A stretch of DNA of 64,000 nucleotides from Bacteroidota bacterium (GTDB lineage Bacteria; Bacteroidota; Bacteroidia; B-17B0; Aurantibacillaceae), in assembly GCA_013697245.1 (NCBI GenBank), contig JACCXH010000049.1, positions 1 through 64,000 on the forward strand. The letters are read 5' to 3'. The position numbers and the translations under genes are program-made. The first letter of the stretch is position 1. Each line of letters starts with the position of its first letter. The notes under the pieces are model-generated. The model did not search any database and was not told the DNA's origin. It saw only the letters and a list, made by a program, of their open reading frames with translations. Of the stretch, positions 45,339-54,977 are shown in pieces.

Positions 45339-46118
45339 TCATAAACCGAGCAACGCAGCTAAGATGACTATAAAAAGAATAAACGCCAAAATAGATAACA
45401 TAACAATCCCAAGTATTTTTCCAACCTTTGCCAGTAATTCTCCTTTATACATTTTTGGATTTTCTCTGATCCTTTTTTGTGCCTTGTTACCGAGCAATAC
45501 AGCCAAAACACTTCCAATACCATATGTAAAAAACCCTAACAAGCCTAAAACAAAAGCCCATATTGCTAATGGGTGAGTTTTTTGCGGCCCATGGTAATTA
45601 TCCTTGTAGTTATTTGGGTTTTGATTATTGTTATTAGCAGGCTCAGATTCTGATTTAAATACTTCTTTAGTACCGTTAACGTATTTGATCATAAATACAT
45701 CTGTCTTCTTCACAACATAAAGTGGTCCGTCTGTAACGCCACATTTTTGATATTTTATTTCTGTTGGGGTAATTTCAAGAACTTTGGCTTTAACCTCGTC
45801 ACCATTTTTTAATGTGATAAGATCGCAAAGAGAATCTGGATTAATAAGTTTTTTAACAAGGGGTTGTAATAATAAAAGATCAGGCTTTGTAACTGCAGAA
45901 GTAGAAAAGATCATTTCCTCTTTTTCTGTTACCGGTAATGTGGTTTGTTTTAAAATAAGTGGTTTTGCTAAGGGGTCTTTTTTAACACAGTCATTTTTTT
46001 GCGCCTGCGTTATATGCTTGTTGGTATTACTTACATAAAAACCCTTTTGGTACTTACGCTTTTGAACCGAACAGGAAAACAGGATTAAAAAAGGAAGTAT
46101 AAGAAGAAGTTTTTGCAT
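45339..46118 (-). CDS. DUF4190-type lipoprotein, copy 1
   Basis: 259 residues. It has the same layout as the next gene: lipoprotein signal MQKLLLILPFLILFSC, the identical VQKRKYQKGFYVSN, a beta domain with CDLITLKNGDEVKAKVLEIT and FMIKYVNGTKEVFK, a Gln/Asn-rich linker and a C-terminal pair of membrane helices. The linker and lipobox are well conserved while the middle differs, so the duplication is old. The pair is probably one transcript. Confidence 0.78.
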   Translation of the reverse strand: MQKLLLILPFLILFSCSVQKRKYQKGFYVSNTNKHITQAQKNDCVKKDPLAKPLILKQTTLPVTEKEEMIFSTSAVTKPDLLLLQPLVKKLINPDSLCDLITLKNGDEVKAKVLEITPTEIKYQKCGVTDGPLYVVKKTDVFMIKYVNGTKEVFKSESEPANNNNQNPNNYKDNYHGPQKTHPLAIWAFVLGLLGFFTYGIGSVLAVLLGNKAQKRIRENPKMYKGELLAKVGKILGIVMLSILAFILFIVILAALLGL

Positions 46119-46214
46119 TTTTATTTGTATTATCTTATAATAACAACGGTATCCTTATACAAATATTGCAATTAGTAATACCGTTTTACTAAGAGCAATA
46201 AAACATCAAAAGGT

Positions 46215-46712
46215 TTAAGCAAACGCGCTAACAATACCTCCCATTAAGCTAAAGCAAACTATCCAGTAGCCGCAGTTAATAGCAATGTATTTAAAGCCTT
46301 TACCTTCAAACATAGCATTTGTGCCTAAAACAGGCGTTGCTACCATAAAGCCTGCAATGGTACCATGTAATGCGCCATGTTTAAATGTTCGGTAACTGCT
46401 TCCTAAATGATCCATAATGGTTTTATAAAGTGCCCCCATTTCAGAATTTGGATCTTCGATCGTTTGTTTGTAAAATAATGAATTCACATGGAACTGATGA
46501 ATAGCCACAAATTGCATCGCAAATGCTAATAAGAAAGCCAATATAAAACTTACCCCAAAAACCACAGCCATGTTAGTATTCTTTGCTTTTTCAGGCGTCA
46601 TGCCACTAGCAGCCATCCAGGCTTTACCAAATACTTTTGGATTGTACCATACAAAGCCTAATACCATTGGTATTAAAGTAGCTATAATTATTCCTAAAAA
46701 ATTTATATGCAT
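46215..46712 (-). CDS. DUF1761 membrane protein
   Basis: 165 residues with about four membrane segments. The family opening INFLGIIIATLIPMVLGFVW followed by YNPKVFGKAWM, and the GALHGTIAGFMVATPV block, identify DUF1761. Its function is not known. It stands alone, divergent from the DUF502 gene. Confidence 0.88.
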   Translation of the reverse strand: MHINFLGIIIATLIPMVLGFVWYNPKVFGKAWMAASGMTPEKAKNTNMAVVFGVSFILAFLLAFAMQFVAIHQFHVNSLFYKQTIEDPNSEMGALYKTIMDHLGSSYRTFKHGALHGTIAGFMVATPVLGTNAMFEGKGFKYIAINCGYWIVCFSLMGGIVSAFA

Positions 46713-46860
46713 AAGATTGATTTTTAGTCAAATATATTAAAATAAACAGATTTAAACTTGTTAAAAAAGCTATTTTATCAGAGTTACGCTGTTAAATGTT
46801 TGTTATATATATTAATTTACAAGGTGCTTTTTCCTCTACATTTGTGTATTAATTTCAAAA

Positions 46861-47433
46861 ATGAAACAATTTTTTAGATACTTTATACAGGGACTAATTT
46901 TATTCATCCCTTTGATCATTACCATGGCCATTCTATCAAAATTATTTAATTTTTTTGCCGGCCTTTTTTCTTTTATTGGTTTAACCGAAAGTACCATCTT
47001 AAATACTATTTTAGGTTTAGTAGTTACCTTAGGCGTTATTGCACTTATAGGTGTGTTGGCATCTTCTTTTGTGTTTAAACAATTCTTTAATTTTTTAGAA
47101 GATAAATTAGAACATGCGCCTTTTATTCGTCACATTTATTCACCCATAAAAGATTTTACAAATGCCTTTGTTGGCAATAAAAAACGTTTTAATAAACCGG
47201 TGCTTGTTTTAACTAACCCAGCCGCCGAAATTGAAGAAATAGGTTTTATTACTCATGAGGACATGAAAGATTTTCATATTGTAGATAAGGTCTCTGTTTA
47301 TTTGCCAATGTCTTATTCTTTATCGGGCAGGTTGGTTATTGTACCAATTAAAAACGTAAAACCTTTGGCTGCTGATGCTGCCGATACAATGAAATTTGTT
47401 GTAAGTGGTGGTGTTACGGATATTGATGAATAA
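46861..47433 (+). CDS. DUF502 membrane protein
   Basis: 190 residues. Two membrane helices lie near the start (about 10-30 and 50-72), and the DUF502 core is HIYSPIKDFTNAFVGNKKRF, VLVLTNPAAEIEEIGFIT, VYLPMSYSLSGRLVIVP. The family is widespread and of unknown function. It is 29 bases upstream of the ABC transporter genes on the same strand and may share their transcript. Confidence 0.9.
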   Translation: MKQFFRYFIQGLILFIPLIITMAILSKLFNFFAGLFSFIGLTESTILNTILGLVVTLGVIALIGVLASSFVFKQFFNFLEDKLEHAPFIRHIYSPIKDFTNAFVGNKKRFNKPVLVLTNPAAEIEEIGFITHEDMKDFHIVDKVSVYLPMSYSLSGRLVIVPIKNVKPLAADAADTMKFVVSGGVTDIDE

Positions 47434-47462
47434 TTATCTTTAATTTAGAAACTCAAAATAAG

Positions 47463-48416
47463 ATGCCGGATATTCTTCAAATAAAAAATGTTTCAAAAAA
47501 GTACAGTAATCATATTGCTTTAAACGACGTTTCTATTAACGTTGCCGAAAAAGCAGTATTTGGTTTACTTGGCCCAAATGGCGCCGGTAAAACGTCGTTG
47601 ATACGCATTATCAATCAAATTACCGGTCCGGATAGCGGCGAGATATTTTTTAAAGGCGAAAAATTAAACCCAAAACATGTAGAGCGTATAGGTTATTTAC
47701 CGGAAGAGCGTGGACTTTACAAAAAAATGTCTGTTGGCGATCAAGTACTTTATCTCGCTCAACTGAAGGGGTTGCCTAAATACGAAGCAAAAAAACGTTT
47801 AACGTATTGGTTCGAAAAATTTGAAATGCAAAGCTGGTGGAAAAAGAAAATTGAAGAATTAAGTAAAGGCATGCAGCAAAAGGTTCAGTTTATTGTTACT
47901 GTTATTCATGAACCCGAACTTTTAATTTTAGATGAACCTTTTAGCGGCTTCGATCCAATTAACGCGCAGTTAATTAAGAACGAGATCTTAGAGCTTCGCA
48001 AAAAAGGTGCTACCGTTATTTTTTCTACACATAATATGGGCAGTGTAGAAGAGCTTTGTGATAACATTGCTCTTATTAATAAATCAGAAAAAATTCTCGA
48101 TGGTTCGGTAAAAGAGATCAGAAAGATCCATCGCACAAATACGTATAATATAACTTTTAAAGGTAACCTGCTTGGCTTTACCAATGCCTTATGGACAGGC
48201 GCTGAGATACTCGATAAAAATACTGAGGATGACATTCATTCTGTTACTTTAAAATTGTTGGGTGGTGTTACATCGAGTCAATTATTACAAGCTATTTTAC
48301 CAATTTGCGAAATTCATTCTTTTAATGAGTTAATACCAAGTATGAACGATATTTTTATAATGAAAGTTAACCAGGGTAACGAAGTTGCCGGTACAAAAAG
48401 TAATTATACCGAGTAA
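47463..48416 (+). CDS. ABC transporter ATP-binding protein, NatA-like
   Basis: 317 residues. Walker A GPNGAGKT (about 37-44), Q-loop region YLPEERGLYKKM, signature LSKGMQQKVQ, Walker B LLILDEPFSGFDP and H-loop STHN are all intact. The last 80 residues form the DUF4162-type C-terminal domain. The permease gene follows after 11 bases. NatAB-type exporters move sodium or other small cargo out of the cell; the cargo here cannot be read from sequence. Confidence 0.93.
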   Translation: MPDILQIKNVSKKYSNHIALNDVSINVAEKAVFGLLGPNGAGKTSLIRIINQITGPDSGEIFFKGEKLNPKHVERIGYLPEERGLYKKMSVGDQVLYLAQLKGLPKYEAKKRLTYWFEKFEMQSWWKKKIEELSKGMQQKVQFIVTVIHEPELLILDEPFSGFDPINAQLIKNEILELRKKGATVIFSTHNMGSVEELCDNIALINKSEKILDGSVKEIRKIHRTNTYNITFKGNLLGFTNALWTGAEILDKNTEDDIHSVTLKLLGGVTSSQLLQAILPICEIHSFNELIPSMNDIFIMKVNQGNEVAGTKSNYTE

Positions 48417-48427
48417 ATAAAATTGAA

Positions 48428-49762
48428 ATGAAAAAAATAAGATTAATAATTGCACGTGAGGTAAAATCAAAGCTTGCCAATAAAACATTTATTATCATGT
48501 CGATACTTGCGCCGATCTTAATAAACGGTTTTCTGGGTATTATGATAAAAATGTCGCAATCAGAAAAAACAGAGCAAAATGTTTTGGTAATTGACGACTC
48601 TAAATTATTTAGAGATAAATTGGTAGGTAATGATTTTGTTTCTCTTTCTTATTCAAATGCAAAGTTGGAAGATGCCGTAGCTAGCTTTACCAAAAAAAAT
48701 TATACCTGCGTTCTATGGATCTCGCCAAACCTTATAGAAGGTGGGGCAGGGGCCACAAAATTATTTTATAAAAAATCACCGGGCCTGGCCTTTCAAACTT
48801 TTATTAAGGACCAAATGGAACGGATCGTTTATGAAAATAAATTAAAGGCCAACAACATTGATCCTGCTATAATTTCCAACTCAAAACAAAATATAAAAGT
48901 GATTATGGAGCGGGTTGATGAAAAAGGGAACACGGAGGAGCAATCCGACATAAGGCTTTTTGGTTTTGTGATGGGAGCCTTGATGTTTATTTTTATTTTG
49001 CTGTATGGCATGATGGTGTTTAGATCTGTAATGGAAGAAAAAACCAGTCGTATTGTAGAAGTCATCGTATCATCGGTTAGACCCTTTGAACTTATGCTTG
49101 GTAAAATAGTTGGTGTGGCCATTGTTGGTACCATACAATTCTTAATAATGGGTTTGCTGACCTTTCTTTTAAGCGCTTTATTATCTACTATATTTTTAAA
49201 AGATGCAAAAACACAATTAGATAGTTTTAATGCGCAACAGGAACTGGTGAAAAAGAATGGCACAAACATTAATTTGGATCAGCTCGAAAAATTTGATGAT
49301 AAATTAAAACTGTTCGATATGCTGACAAAGATCCAGCAAATTAATTTTGTAGAGGTATTTGTTTGTTTTATCCTTTATTTTATTTTTGGTTATTTATTCT
49401 ACAGCTCAATAATGGCGGCTATTGGAAGCGCTGTTGATTCGGAGGCCGACTCCCAGCAATTTATTACACCCGTCATGATCCCATTGATGGTAGGTTATTT
49501 TATAGCTATTAAAACTATTATGGATCCCGATTCCTCAGCGGTATTCTGGGGCTCTTTAATTCCGTTCACCTCTCCCATTGTTATGATGTCGCGCATAACC
49601 AATGGTGTGCCTTTTTGGGAACTTTTATTGTCGTTAAGTATTTTATTTGTATCGTTTATTTTTATGACCTGGATGGCCGGGAAAATATACCGCACCGGTA
49701 TTTTAATGTACGGTAAAAAAACAAGTTGGAGAGAAATAGGAAAATGGTTGTTTTATAAGTAG
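48428..49762 (+). CDS. ABC-2 type permease, NatB-like
   Basis: 444 residues. An N-terminal membrane helix (NKTFIIMSILAPILINGFLG) precedes a periplasmic domain of about 140 residues, then five membrane helices starting at LFGFVMGALMFIFILLYGMM and including the typical EEKTSRIVEVIVSSVRPFEL coupling segment. It forms the exporter with the ATPase just upstream. The gene is followed by a palindromic repeat. Confidence 0.93.
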   Translation: MKKIRLIIAREVKSKLANKTFIIMSILAPILINGFLGIMIKMSQSEKTEQNVLVIDDSKLFRDKLVGNDFVSLSYSNAKLEDAVASFTKKNYTCVLWISPNLIEGGAGATKLFYKKSPGLAFQTFIKDQMERIVYENKLKANNIDPAIISNSKQNIKVIMERVDEKGNTEEQSDIRLFGFVMGALMFIFILLYGMMVFRSVMEEKTSRIVEVIVSSVRPFELMLGKIVGVAIVGTIQFLIMGLLTFLLSALLSTIFLKDAKTQLDSFNAQQELVKKNGTNINLDQLEKFDDKLKLFDMLTKIQQINFVEVFVCFILYFIFGYLFYSSIMAAIGSAVDSEADSQQFITPVMIPLMVGYFIAIKTIMDPDSSAVFWGSLIPFTSPIVMMSRITNGVPFWELLLSLSILFVSFIFMTWMAGKIYRTGILMYGKKTSWREIGKWLFYK

Positions 49763-49774
49763 CACTGCAGGATG

Positions 49775-49863
49775 GAACACAGATGAAACGGATTAAACAG
49801 ACCCACACTGTTTTTTAATTAAATTATCTGCGAAGATCGGCTATATCCGTAAGATCGGTGTTC
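49775..49863. repeat. Palindromic intergenic repeat, 89 bp
   Basis: GAACACAGAT at 49775-49784 and ATCGGTGTTC at 49854-49863 are terminal inverted repeats with one mismatch. The interior is a series of GGATTAAACAG and ATCTGCGAAGATC-like units of about 9-12 bases, with a T-rich centre. The arrangement resembles the CAGATtAAACGGATT-type repeats scattered between genes in many Bacteroidota genomes. It lies between convergent genes. Confidence 0.65.
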
Positions 49864-49873
49864 GATCAAAGTG

Positions 49874-51271
49874 TTACACCTTAACCCCAATCACCAACAC
49901 GTCATCCACCTGGTCTTGTTTGCCACGCCAAGTTTCGAAAGAAGAATTTAAAAGATTTTTTTGTTCGGTAAAATTCAAATGACAGTTTTGTAATAATACC
50001 TCTTTAAATTGACGGTGCATATATTTTTTAAAGTTAGGCCCGCCAAATTGGTCAGGAAAACCATCAGAAAATGTGTAAATACAATCGCCTTCTTCTAATT
50101 TAATTACATTATTTGTAAATGGTTTGTATACATGGTAAAAACCACATGGTTGTTTATCGGCTTTATAAATTTGCAATTCCTGGCCATGGCCTTCTTGCTG
50201 TGCTTTAACAATATAAAGTGCATTATTTGCAGAAGCATATTGTAATTCTTTTTTATTTTTATCAAAACAGCAAATGGTAATATCCATACCATCTTTACTC
50301 TCACCAAAATTACCGTGTTGTTTTAAGGTACTAACGATCTTATCACGCATCATGTTTAATATCTCTGATGGTGTTTTAATACCTTTTACTTCAACTATCT
50401 CATCTAAAAAAGATAGGCCCAGCATGGTCATGAATCCTCCGGGAACCCCATGGCCTGTGCAATCACCGGTTGCATAAAAAACAACATTGTTCTTTTCATA
50501 GATCCAATAAAAGTCGCCACTCACAATATCTTTAGGTTTAAACAATACAAAACTATCTTTAAAGTGACTGTTAAAGTGACCTTCCAGAGGAATTAAAGAT
50601 TGCTGAATGCTGCGCGCATAATTGATACTATCGGTAATTTCTTTTTTCTGGTTAACAACTTCTTCGTGCTTTTCCTCAATGATCTCTTTTGATTTTGCTA
50701 ATTCTAATCGGCTTTTAATCTCACGGTAAGTAAGCCTATAGCGTGTCCGGATAAGAAACACACAAAATATAGCCACAGTAAGGATTAGTAAGCCACCGTT
50801 TATAACAAACTCTTGTACAGATAAGTTGCTGTTAACACCATAAAATATAATATTACTGATGATGGTAGCCGCTAAAACAATCACAGAAAAGATCACTTCC
50901 CAAAGTACCAACATACCAACACCAATAAATAAAACCATGTAAGCAAAAGCATGTTGTTGAAAATGTTCAATATCCATAACGCTCCACATATAGGCGTTTT
51001 GAATGCTTATGCCCAACACCAGAACAAACATGGTGGCATAAATATTAATACCGGTAATTTTTCGGCTAATTAAAATTAAAGTGGCAATGAGTGAAACGCT
51101 GGCGCGGAAAATAAAAAATGCCAGCCAATATTCAGGAAGAACAAAAATATCGCTAATAAACCAAACTAAATTTAAAGCAATACCAACCCAGCAGGTAATG
51201 ACGTGAAATTTTTCAGTCGACCTGTAAAATTCTTCTTTAACTTTAAGTTCGGGAACCGTGGTTTCTTCCAT
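49874..51271 (-). CDS. Membrane-bound SpoIIE/PP2C-type serine phosphatase
   Basis: 465 residues. Six hydrophobic segments occupy about 22-195, followed by a coiled coil (ELAKSKEIIEEKHEEVVNQK), the linker EITDSINYARSIQQSLI, and the catalytic domain (FKPKDIVSGDFYWIYE, GDCTGHGVPGGFMTM, SKDGMDITICCF, GDCIYTFSDGFPDQFGG, VDDVLVIGVKV). Asp and Gly metal-site residues are present. It is a paralogue of the phosphatase at 22988, with a different sensor part. Transcribed alone; target unknown. Confidence 0.9.
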   Translation of the reverse strand: MEETTVPELKVKEEFYRSTEKFHVITCWVGIALNLVWFISDIFVLPEYWLAFFIFRASVSLIATLILISRKITGINIYATMFVLVLGISIQNAYMWSVMDIEHFQQHAFAYMVLFIGVGMLVLWEVIFSVIVLAATIISNIIFYGVNSNLSVQEFVINGGLLILTVAIFCVFLIRTRYRLTYREIKSRLELAKSKEIIEEKHEEVVNQKKEITDSINYARSIQQSLIPLEGHFNSHFKDSFVLFKPKDIVSGDFYWIYEKNNVVFYATGDCTGHGVPGGFMTMLGLSFLDEIVEVKGIKTPSEILNMMRDKIVSTLKQHGNFGESKDGMDITICCFDKNKKELQYASANNALYIVKAQQEGHGQELQIYKADKQPCGFYHVYKPFTNNVIKLEEGDCIYTFSDGFPDQFGGPNFKKYMHRQFKEVLLQNCHLNFTEQKNLLNSSFETWRGKQDQVDDVLVIGVKV

Positions 51272-51344
51272 AAGGAGTTCCTAAAATACGAAAGTTTCAC
51301 AATAAAAGATGTTACTTTTCGACAAAAACAGAATTTAAACACTT

Positions 51345-52985
51345 TTAGGTCTGTATAGTACCTACGTTGTATTGTTTTGTAATTGGCGAGTGGTCGGCCA
51401 TTTCAATGCCCATACTAATTACTTTTCTTGTATCTAAAGGATCAATGATGGCATCTAACCAAATACGTGCTGCCGCATAATAAGGTGTGGTTTGCGCATC
51501 ATAACGGTCTTTTATTTTGTTATATAACTCTGCTTCTTTTTCAGGTGTAATTTCTTCGCCTTTTGCTTTTAAACTGGCCACTTCAATTTGTACTAATACC
51601 TTTGCCGCTTGCGCGCCACCCATTACAGCTACCTGTGCTGTAGGCCATCCAACGATCAAACGCGGGTCGTAAGCTTTACCACACATGGCATAATTGGCCG
51701 CTCCATAACTGTTGCCTAATATGATAGTGAATTTTGGAACAACAGAATTAGCCATGGCATTCACCAATTTAGCACCATCTTTAATTATACCGCCTTGCTC
51801 GCTACGGGAGCCAACCATAAAACCGGTTGCATCTTGTAAAAACACTAAAGGGATTTTTTTCTGATTACAATTCATAATAAAACGCGCGGCTTTATCGGCG
51901 CTATCGCTATAAATTACGCCACCAAATTGCATCTCATTGCTTCCTCCCGGTTTTTTTGCTTTTACCACTTTACGTTGGTTGGCAACAATACCAACTGCCC
52001 AGCCATCAATGCGGGCATAGGTTGTAATAATGCTTTGTCCATATAAAGCCTTGTATTCATCGTGCTCGCTGCCGTCTACCAAGCGTTCAATAATATCATA
52101 CATATCGTATTGCTTATCGCGTGCAACCGGAAAAATACCGTAAAGTTCTTTTTCATCTTTTTTTGGTTTAACACTAGCAGTTCGGTTAAAGCCTGCTTTT
52201 TCATATGCACCAACTTTACCCATAATGTTACGGATGCGGGTTAAACAATCGGCATCATCTTTACATTTATAATCGGTTACACCGCTAATTTCGCAATGCG
52301 TTGTTGCGCCACCTAATGTTTCGTTATCAATGCTTTCGCCAATGGCGGCTTTTACTAAATAACTTCCGGCTAAAAATATCGAACCGGTTTTATCAACGAT
52401 CATGGCTTCATCGCTCATGATGGGGAGATAGGCTCCGCCTGCAACACAGCTACCCATAACCGCGGCAATTTGTAAAATGCCCATACTGCTCATAACGGCA
52501 TTATTTCTAAAGATCCTTCCAAAATGTTCTTTATCCGGAAAAATTTCATCTTGTAATGGTAAATAAACACCGGCACTATCTACCAAATAAATAATTGGTA
52601 AACGGTTTTCCATGGCAATTTCCTGAGCACGTAAATTCTTTTTTCCTGTAATAGGAAACCATGCTCCCGCTTTTACCGTTGCATCATTCGCAACAACTAT
52701 ACATTGCTTGCCGCTAACATAACCAATAATAATAACCACGCCACCACCAGGACAGCCACCATGCTCGGCATACATTTCGTAGCCTGCAAATGCACCCATC
52801 TCCACACGAGGCGTATCTTTATCCAATAAAAAATCAATACGTTCGCGCGCACTCATTTTGCCTTGTTCGTGTAATTTATCAATGCGGGCTTTACCACCGC
52901 CTAAATACACTTTTTGCAAACGCTGCTCCATTTGGCTAATGAGCAAACGCATTTTATCGTCGTTCTTATTAAATTCTAAATCCAT
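51345..52985 (-). CDS. Acyl-CoA carboxylase carboxyltransferase beta subunit, methylcrotonyl-CoA type
   Basis: 546 residues, the family length. The two crotonase-like halves have GGGVVIIIGYVSGKQCIVVA, DATVKAGAWFPITGKK, GGAYLPIMSDEAMIV, LGGATTHCEISGVTD, LQDATGFMVGSRSEQGGI, GNSYGAANYAMCGKAYDPR. The GATTHCEISGVTD and GNSYGAANYAMCG blocks fit the 3-methylcrotonyl- or geranyl-CoA carboxylase group better than propionyl-CoA carboxylase. It moves CO2 from biotin to the acyl-CoA in leucine breakdown. The biotin-bearing alpha subunit is not adjacent. With gcdH in the same window it suggests amino-acid use as carbon source. Confidence 0.88.
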   Translation of the reverse strand: MDLEFNKNDDKMRLLISQMEQRLQKVYLGGGKARIDKLHEQGKMSARERIDFLLDKDTPRVEMGAFAGYEMYAEHGGCPGGGVVIIIGYVSGKQCIVVANDATVKAGAWFPITGKKNLRAQEIAMENRLPIIYLVDSAGVYLPLQDEIFPDKEHFGRIFRNNAVMSSMGILQIAAVMGSCVAGGAYLPIMSDEAMIVDKTGSIFLAGSYLVKAAIGESIDNETLGGATTHCEISGVTDYKCKDDADCLTRIRNIMGKVGAYEKAGFNRTASVKPKKDEKELYGIFPVARDKQYDMYDIIERLVDGSEHDEYKALYGQSIITTYARIDGWAVGIVANQRKVVKAKKPGGSNEMQFGGVIYSDSADKAARFIMNCNQKKIPLVFLQDATGFMVGSRSEQGGIIKDGAKLVNAMANSVVPKFTIILGNSYGAANYAMCGKAYDPRLIVGWPTAQVAVMGGAQAAKVLVQIEVASLKAKGEEITPEKEAELYNKIKDRYDAQTTPYYAAARIWLDAIIDPLDTRKVISMGIEMADHSPITKQYNVGTIQT

Positions 52986-53028
52986 AATGTTTTTGTTAAT
53001 GCTTTAAATTTATATATTTTTTTGTTTT

Positions 53029-53113
53029 AGCCTCATCCTAAATCCTTCTCCAACGAAGAAGGACTTTGCTGTTAGTTTCCTTCTCCTATGGAGAGTTAAG
53101 GAAGGGCGAGGCT
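53029..53113. repeat. Palindromic intergenic repeat, 85 bp
   Basis: The ends AGCCTC and GAGGCT are inverted, and the interior holds CCTTCTCC units on one side and GGAGA/GGAAGG on the other (CCTAAATCCTTCTCC, TTTCCTTCTCC, GGAGAGTTAAGGAAGGGCGAGG). It resembles the CCTCACCCTAAATCCCTCTCC-type repeats found between Bacteroidota genes. It lies between the stop of the 53114 gene and the acyl-CoA carboxylase start, on the same transcript direction. Confidence 0.65.
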
Positions 53114-53620
53114 TTAAGTCTTTATCATTTTTAAATATTTCACCACATCGTTTAAATAATTTATCAAATTAAAGGGTGTAGTTTTTTGAATTATTAATTG
53201 TACTTCGTTAAAATCATATGTTTGCCCGCACTTAACAGGGGCTTTTAGCATAGAGGTAACTGACGAGGCAAATAAATGAAAGTTGTTTGATGCGTTTATT
53301 ACCAGATCAAATTTTTTTTGTGTTAAACCATTAGCTATCATTTTTTTTGGCAAGTTTAAAAAAGAGCTTTCTTTTTTTGTAAAACAGTTCCAGTCGCCAA
53401 AACTAGGCTCTTTTGAAGCCAGTTCTATAAAAAAAACTTCTACATATTTTTGTGAGTCGGTAATAAATTTATCTAAAGCGCTTTTATTTAGTGTTTCGTC
53501 TTTGCTTATTACGAGGGCAATTTTCTGAATTTTATCCCAGGATAAAAAATATTTTGGGAGGGCTACATTATCTTTTGCAACCTGTGACCTTAAAGTTATT
53601 TCAGCTAACTTGTTTATCAT
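53114..53620 (-). CDS. Conserved hypothetical protein next to nrnA
   Basis: 168 residues with no signal or membrane segment. Patterns include KIQKIALVISKDE, GDWNCFTKKESSFLNLPKKM and FDLVINASNNFHLFASSVTS, with a likely Rossmann-type alternation of strands and helices. A protein of this sort commonly accompanies nrnA in Flavobacteriales (possibly DUF6913, from memory). Its start follows the nrnA stop by 2 bases, so the two are co-transcribed. The function is unknown. Confidence 0.75.
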   Translation of the reverse strand: MINKLAEITLRSQVAKDNVALPKYFLSWDKIQKIALVISKDETLNKSALDKFITDSQKYVEVFFIELASKEPSFGDWNCFTKKESSFLNLPKKMIANGLTQKKFDLVINASNNFHLFASSVTSMLKAPVKCGQTYDFNEVQLIIQKTTPFNLINYLNDVVKYLKMIKT

Positions 53621-53622
53621 TA

Positions 53623-54621
53623 TTAAAATAATGTTTTCGCTAACGCTATAAATTTGTTTACGGTTTGTTCTAGTGTTTGCGTGCTTTTGCCACCGGCAGC
53701 ATTAATATGGCCACCGCCACTAAAATGTTCGCGGGCAAATTTGTTCACATCAATTTTTCCTTTACTTCTAAAAGAAATTTTTATATAACCTTCCGATTCC
53801 ATAAATAATGCGCAAACCTTTATTCCCTTTATTGAGAATGGATAATTCACAATGCCTTCTGTATCCCCTTTTTGGTAACTGAATCTTTTTAATTCACTTT
53901 CGGTAATAGCAAAATAGGCAGCAGGAAAATCGTTTACCCTTTCCATTTTTTCGCTTAATAAATAACCTAATAGTTTTAAACGCTCGTAACTATAAGTGTC
54001 ATAAACAGCACTATGAATATCTGCAGGAACAATACCTGTTTTTAAAAGTTCAGAAATTACCATATGTGTTTTTGCCGTTACGCTTGGATAACGGAAAGAG
54101 CCTGTATCGGTCATTAAACCTGTATAAATGCAAGCGGCAATTTTTTTATCGATCAGTTTTTTATCGCCAAGGCCTGCAATTAATTCATAAATAAGTTCGC
54201 AGGTGCTGCAAGCGGCCACATCGTAAAAATAATAAGTAGCATAGTTATCAGCTTGTTGATGATGATCTATTAAAACAATAGGAGCAGAGGCTTTTTCAAG
54301 TAACTCGCCCAGTTTTTCGATGCGCTTAAATGAGTTAAAATCAAGGGTAAAAATAAGGTCGGCGTTATTAACCAGTTTCTCAACCTTTGCTTGGTTCTTT
54401 TGGTGAATAATAACACTTTTATTACCCGGTAACCAGTCTAAGAATTCAGGATAGGCGTTAGGTACCACCACTTTAACCTTTTTACCTAATTGTAAAAGGT
54501 AGTTGTATAGGGCAAGACTGCTTCCCATGGCATCGCCATCAGGGCTCCAATGCGTTGTTATGACAATGTTATTGGCCTTTTTGATTACATTTTTAAACTT
54601 TAAAAAGCTGTCTTTTTGCAT
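53623..54621 (-). CDS. nrnA: DHH-family bifunctional oligoribonuclease / PAP phosphatase
   Basis: 332 residues. DHH motifs are in order: TTHWSPDGDAMGSSLAL (Asp28, Asp30), FTLDFNSFKR, LIDHHQQAD (Asp119, His120, His121), TGLMTDTGSFRYPSVTAKTH and the DHHA1 end FSGGGHINAAGG. NrnA degrades short RNAs and converts 3'-phosphoadenosine 5'-phosphate to AMP. Transcribed divergently from rpsU and with the hypothetical gene downstream. Confidence 0.94.
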   Translation of the reverse strand: MQKDSFLKFKNVIKKANNIVITTHWSPDGDAMGSSLALYNYLLQLGKKVKVVVPNAYPEFLDWLPGNKSVIIHQKNQAKVEKLVNNADLIFTLDFNSFKRIEKLGELLEKASAPIVLIDHHQQADNYATYYFYDVAACSTCELIYELIAGLGDKKLIDKKIAACIYTGLMTDTGSFRYPSVTAKTHMVISELLKTGIVPADIHSAVYDTYSYERLKLLGYLLSEKMERVNDFPAAYFAITESELKRFSYQKGDTEGIVNYPFSIKGIKVCALFMESEGYIKISFRSKGKIDVNKFAREHFSGGGHINAAGGKSTQTLEQTVNKFIALAKTLF

Positions 54622-54711
54622 AAATAGTGAAAAACAGTAAATTTAGGGTATTTGACCCTGAAATACATTAAAAACCTCTAAAAAATATTTTAGTGTATTT
54701 GAAATTTTCAT

Positions 54712-54719
54712 TATATTTG
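54712..54719 (+). promoter_or_regulatory. -7 promoter element of rpsU
   Basis: TATATTTG is a perfect Bacteroidota -7 box, 28 bases before the rpsU start. At the expected -33 spacing only a T-rich stretch (TTTTAG, 54688-54693) is found. Confidence 0.65.
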
Positions 54720-54747
54720 CAGCTCTTAAATTAAAAAAGATTAAAAA

Positions 54748-54945
54748 ATGCTGATAGTTCAAATTAAAGAAGGCGATAACATTGAAAAAGCCTTAAAAAA
54801 GTATAAGAAGAAATTCGAAAAAACTGGTGTTGTTAAACAATTACGCGAGCGTACTAAATTTACGAAGCCATCTGTTCGTCGTCGCGAAGAGATGATTAAA
54901 GCTGCTTACAAGCAAAAATTACAAATCGGAGCTATCGAGAAGTAA
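54748..54945 (+). CDS. rpsU: 30S ribosomal protein S21
   Basis: 65 residues, starting MLIVQIKEGDNIEKALKKYK and with VVKQLRERTKFTKPSVRRRE, the S21 signature. In Bacteroidota, S21 takes part in holding the anti-Shine-Dalgarno end of 16S rRNA out of use. It has its own promoter and terminator. Confidence 0.96.
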   Translation: MLIVQIKEGDNIEKALKKYKKKFEKTGVVKQLRERTKFTKPSVRRREEMIKAAYKQKLQIGAIEK

Positions 54946-54977
54946 TCTTTTCATAAAATTCACATTATTTATATTGG

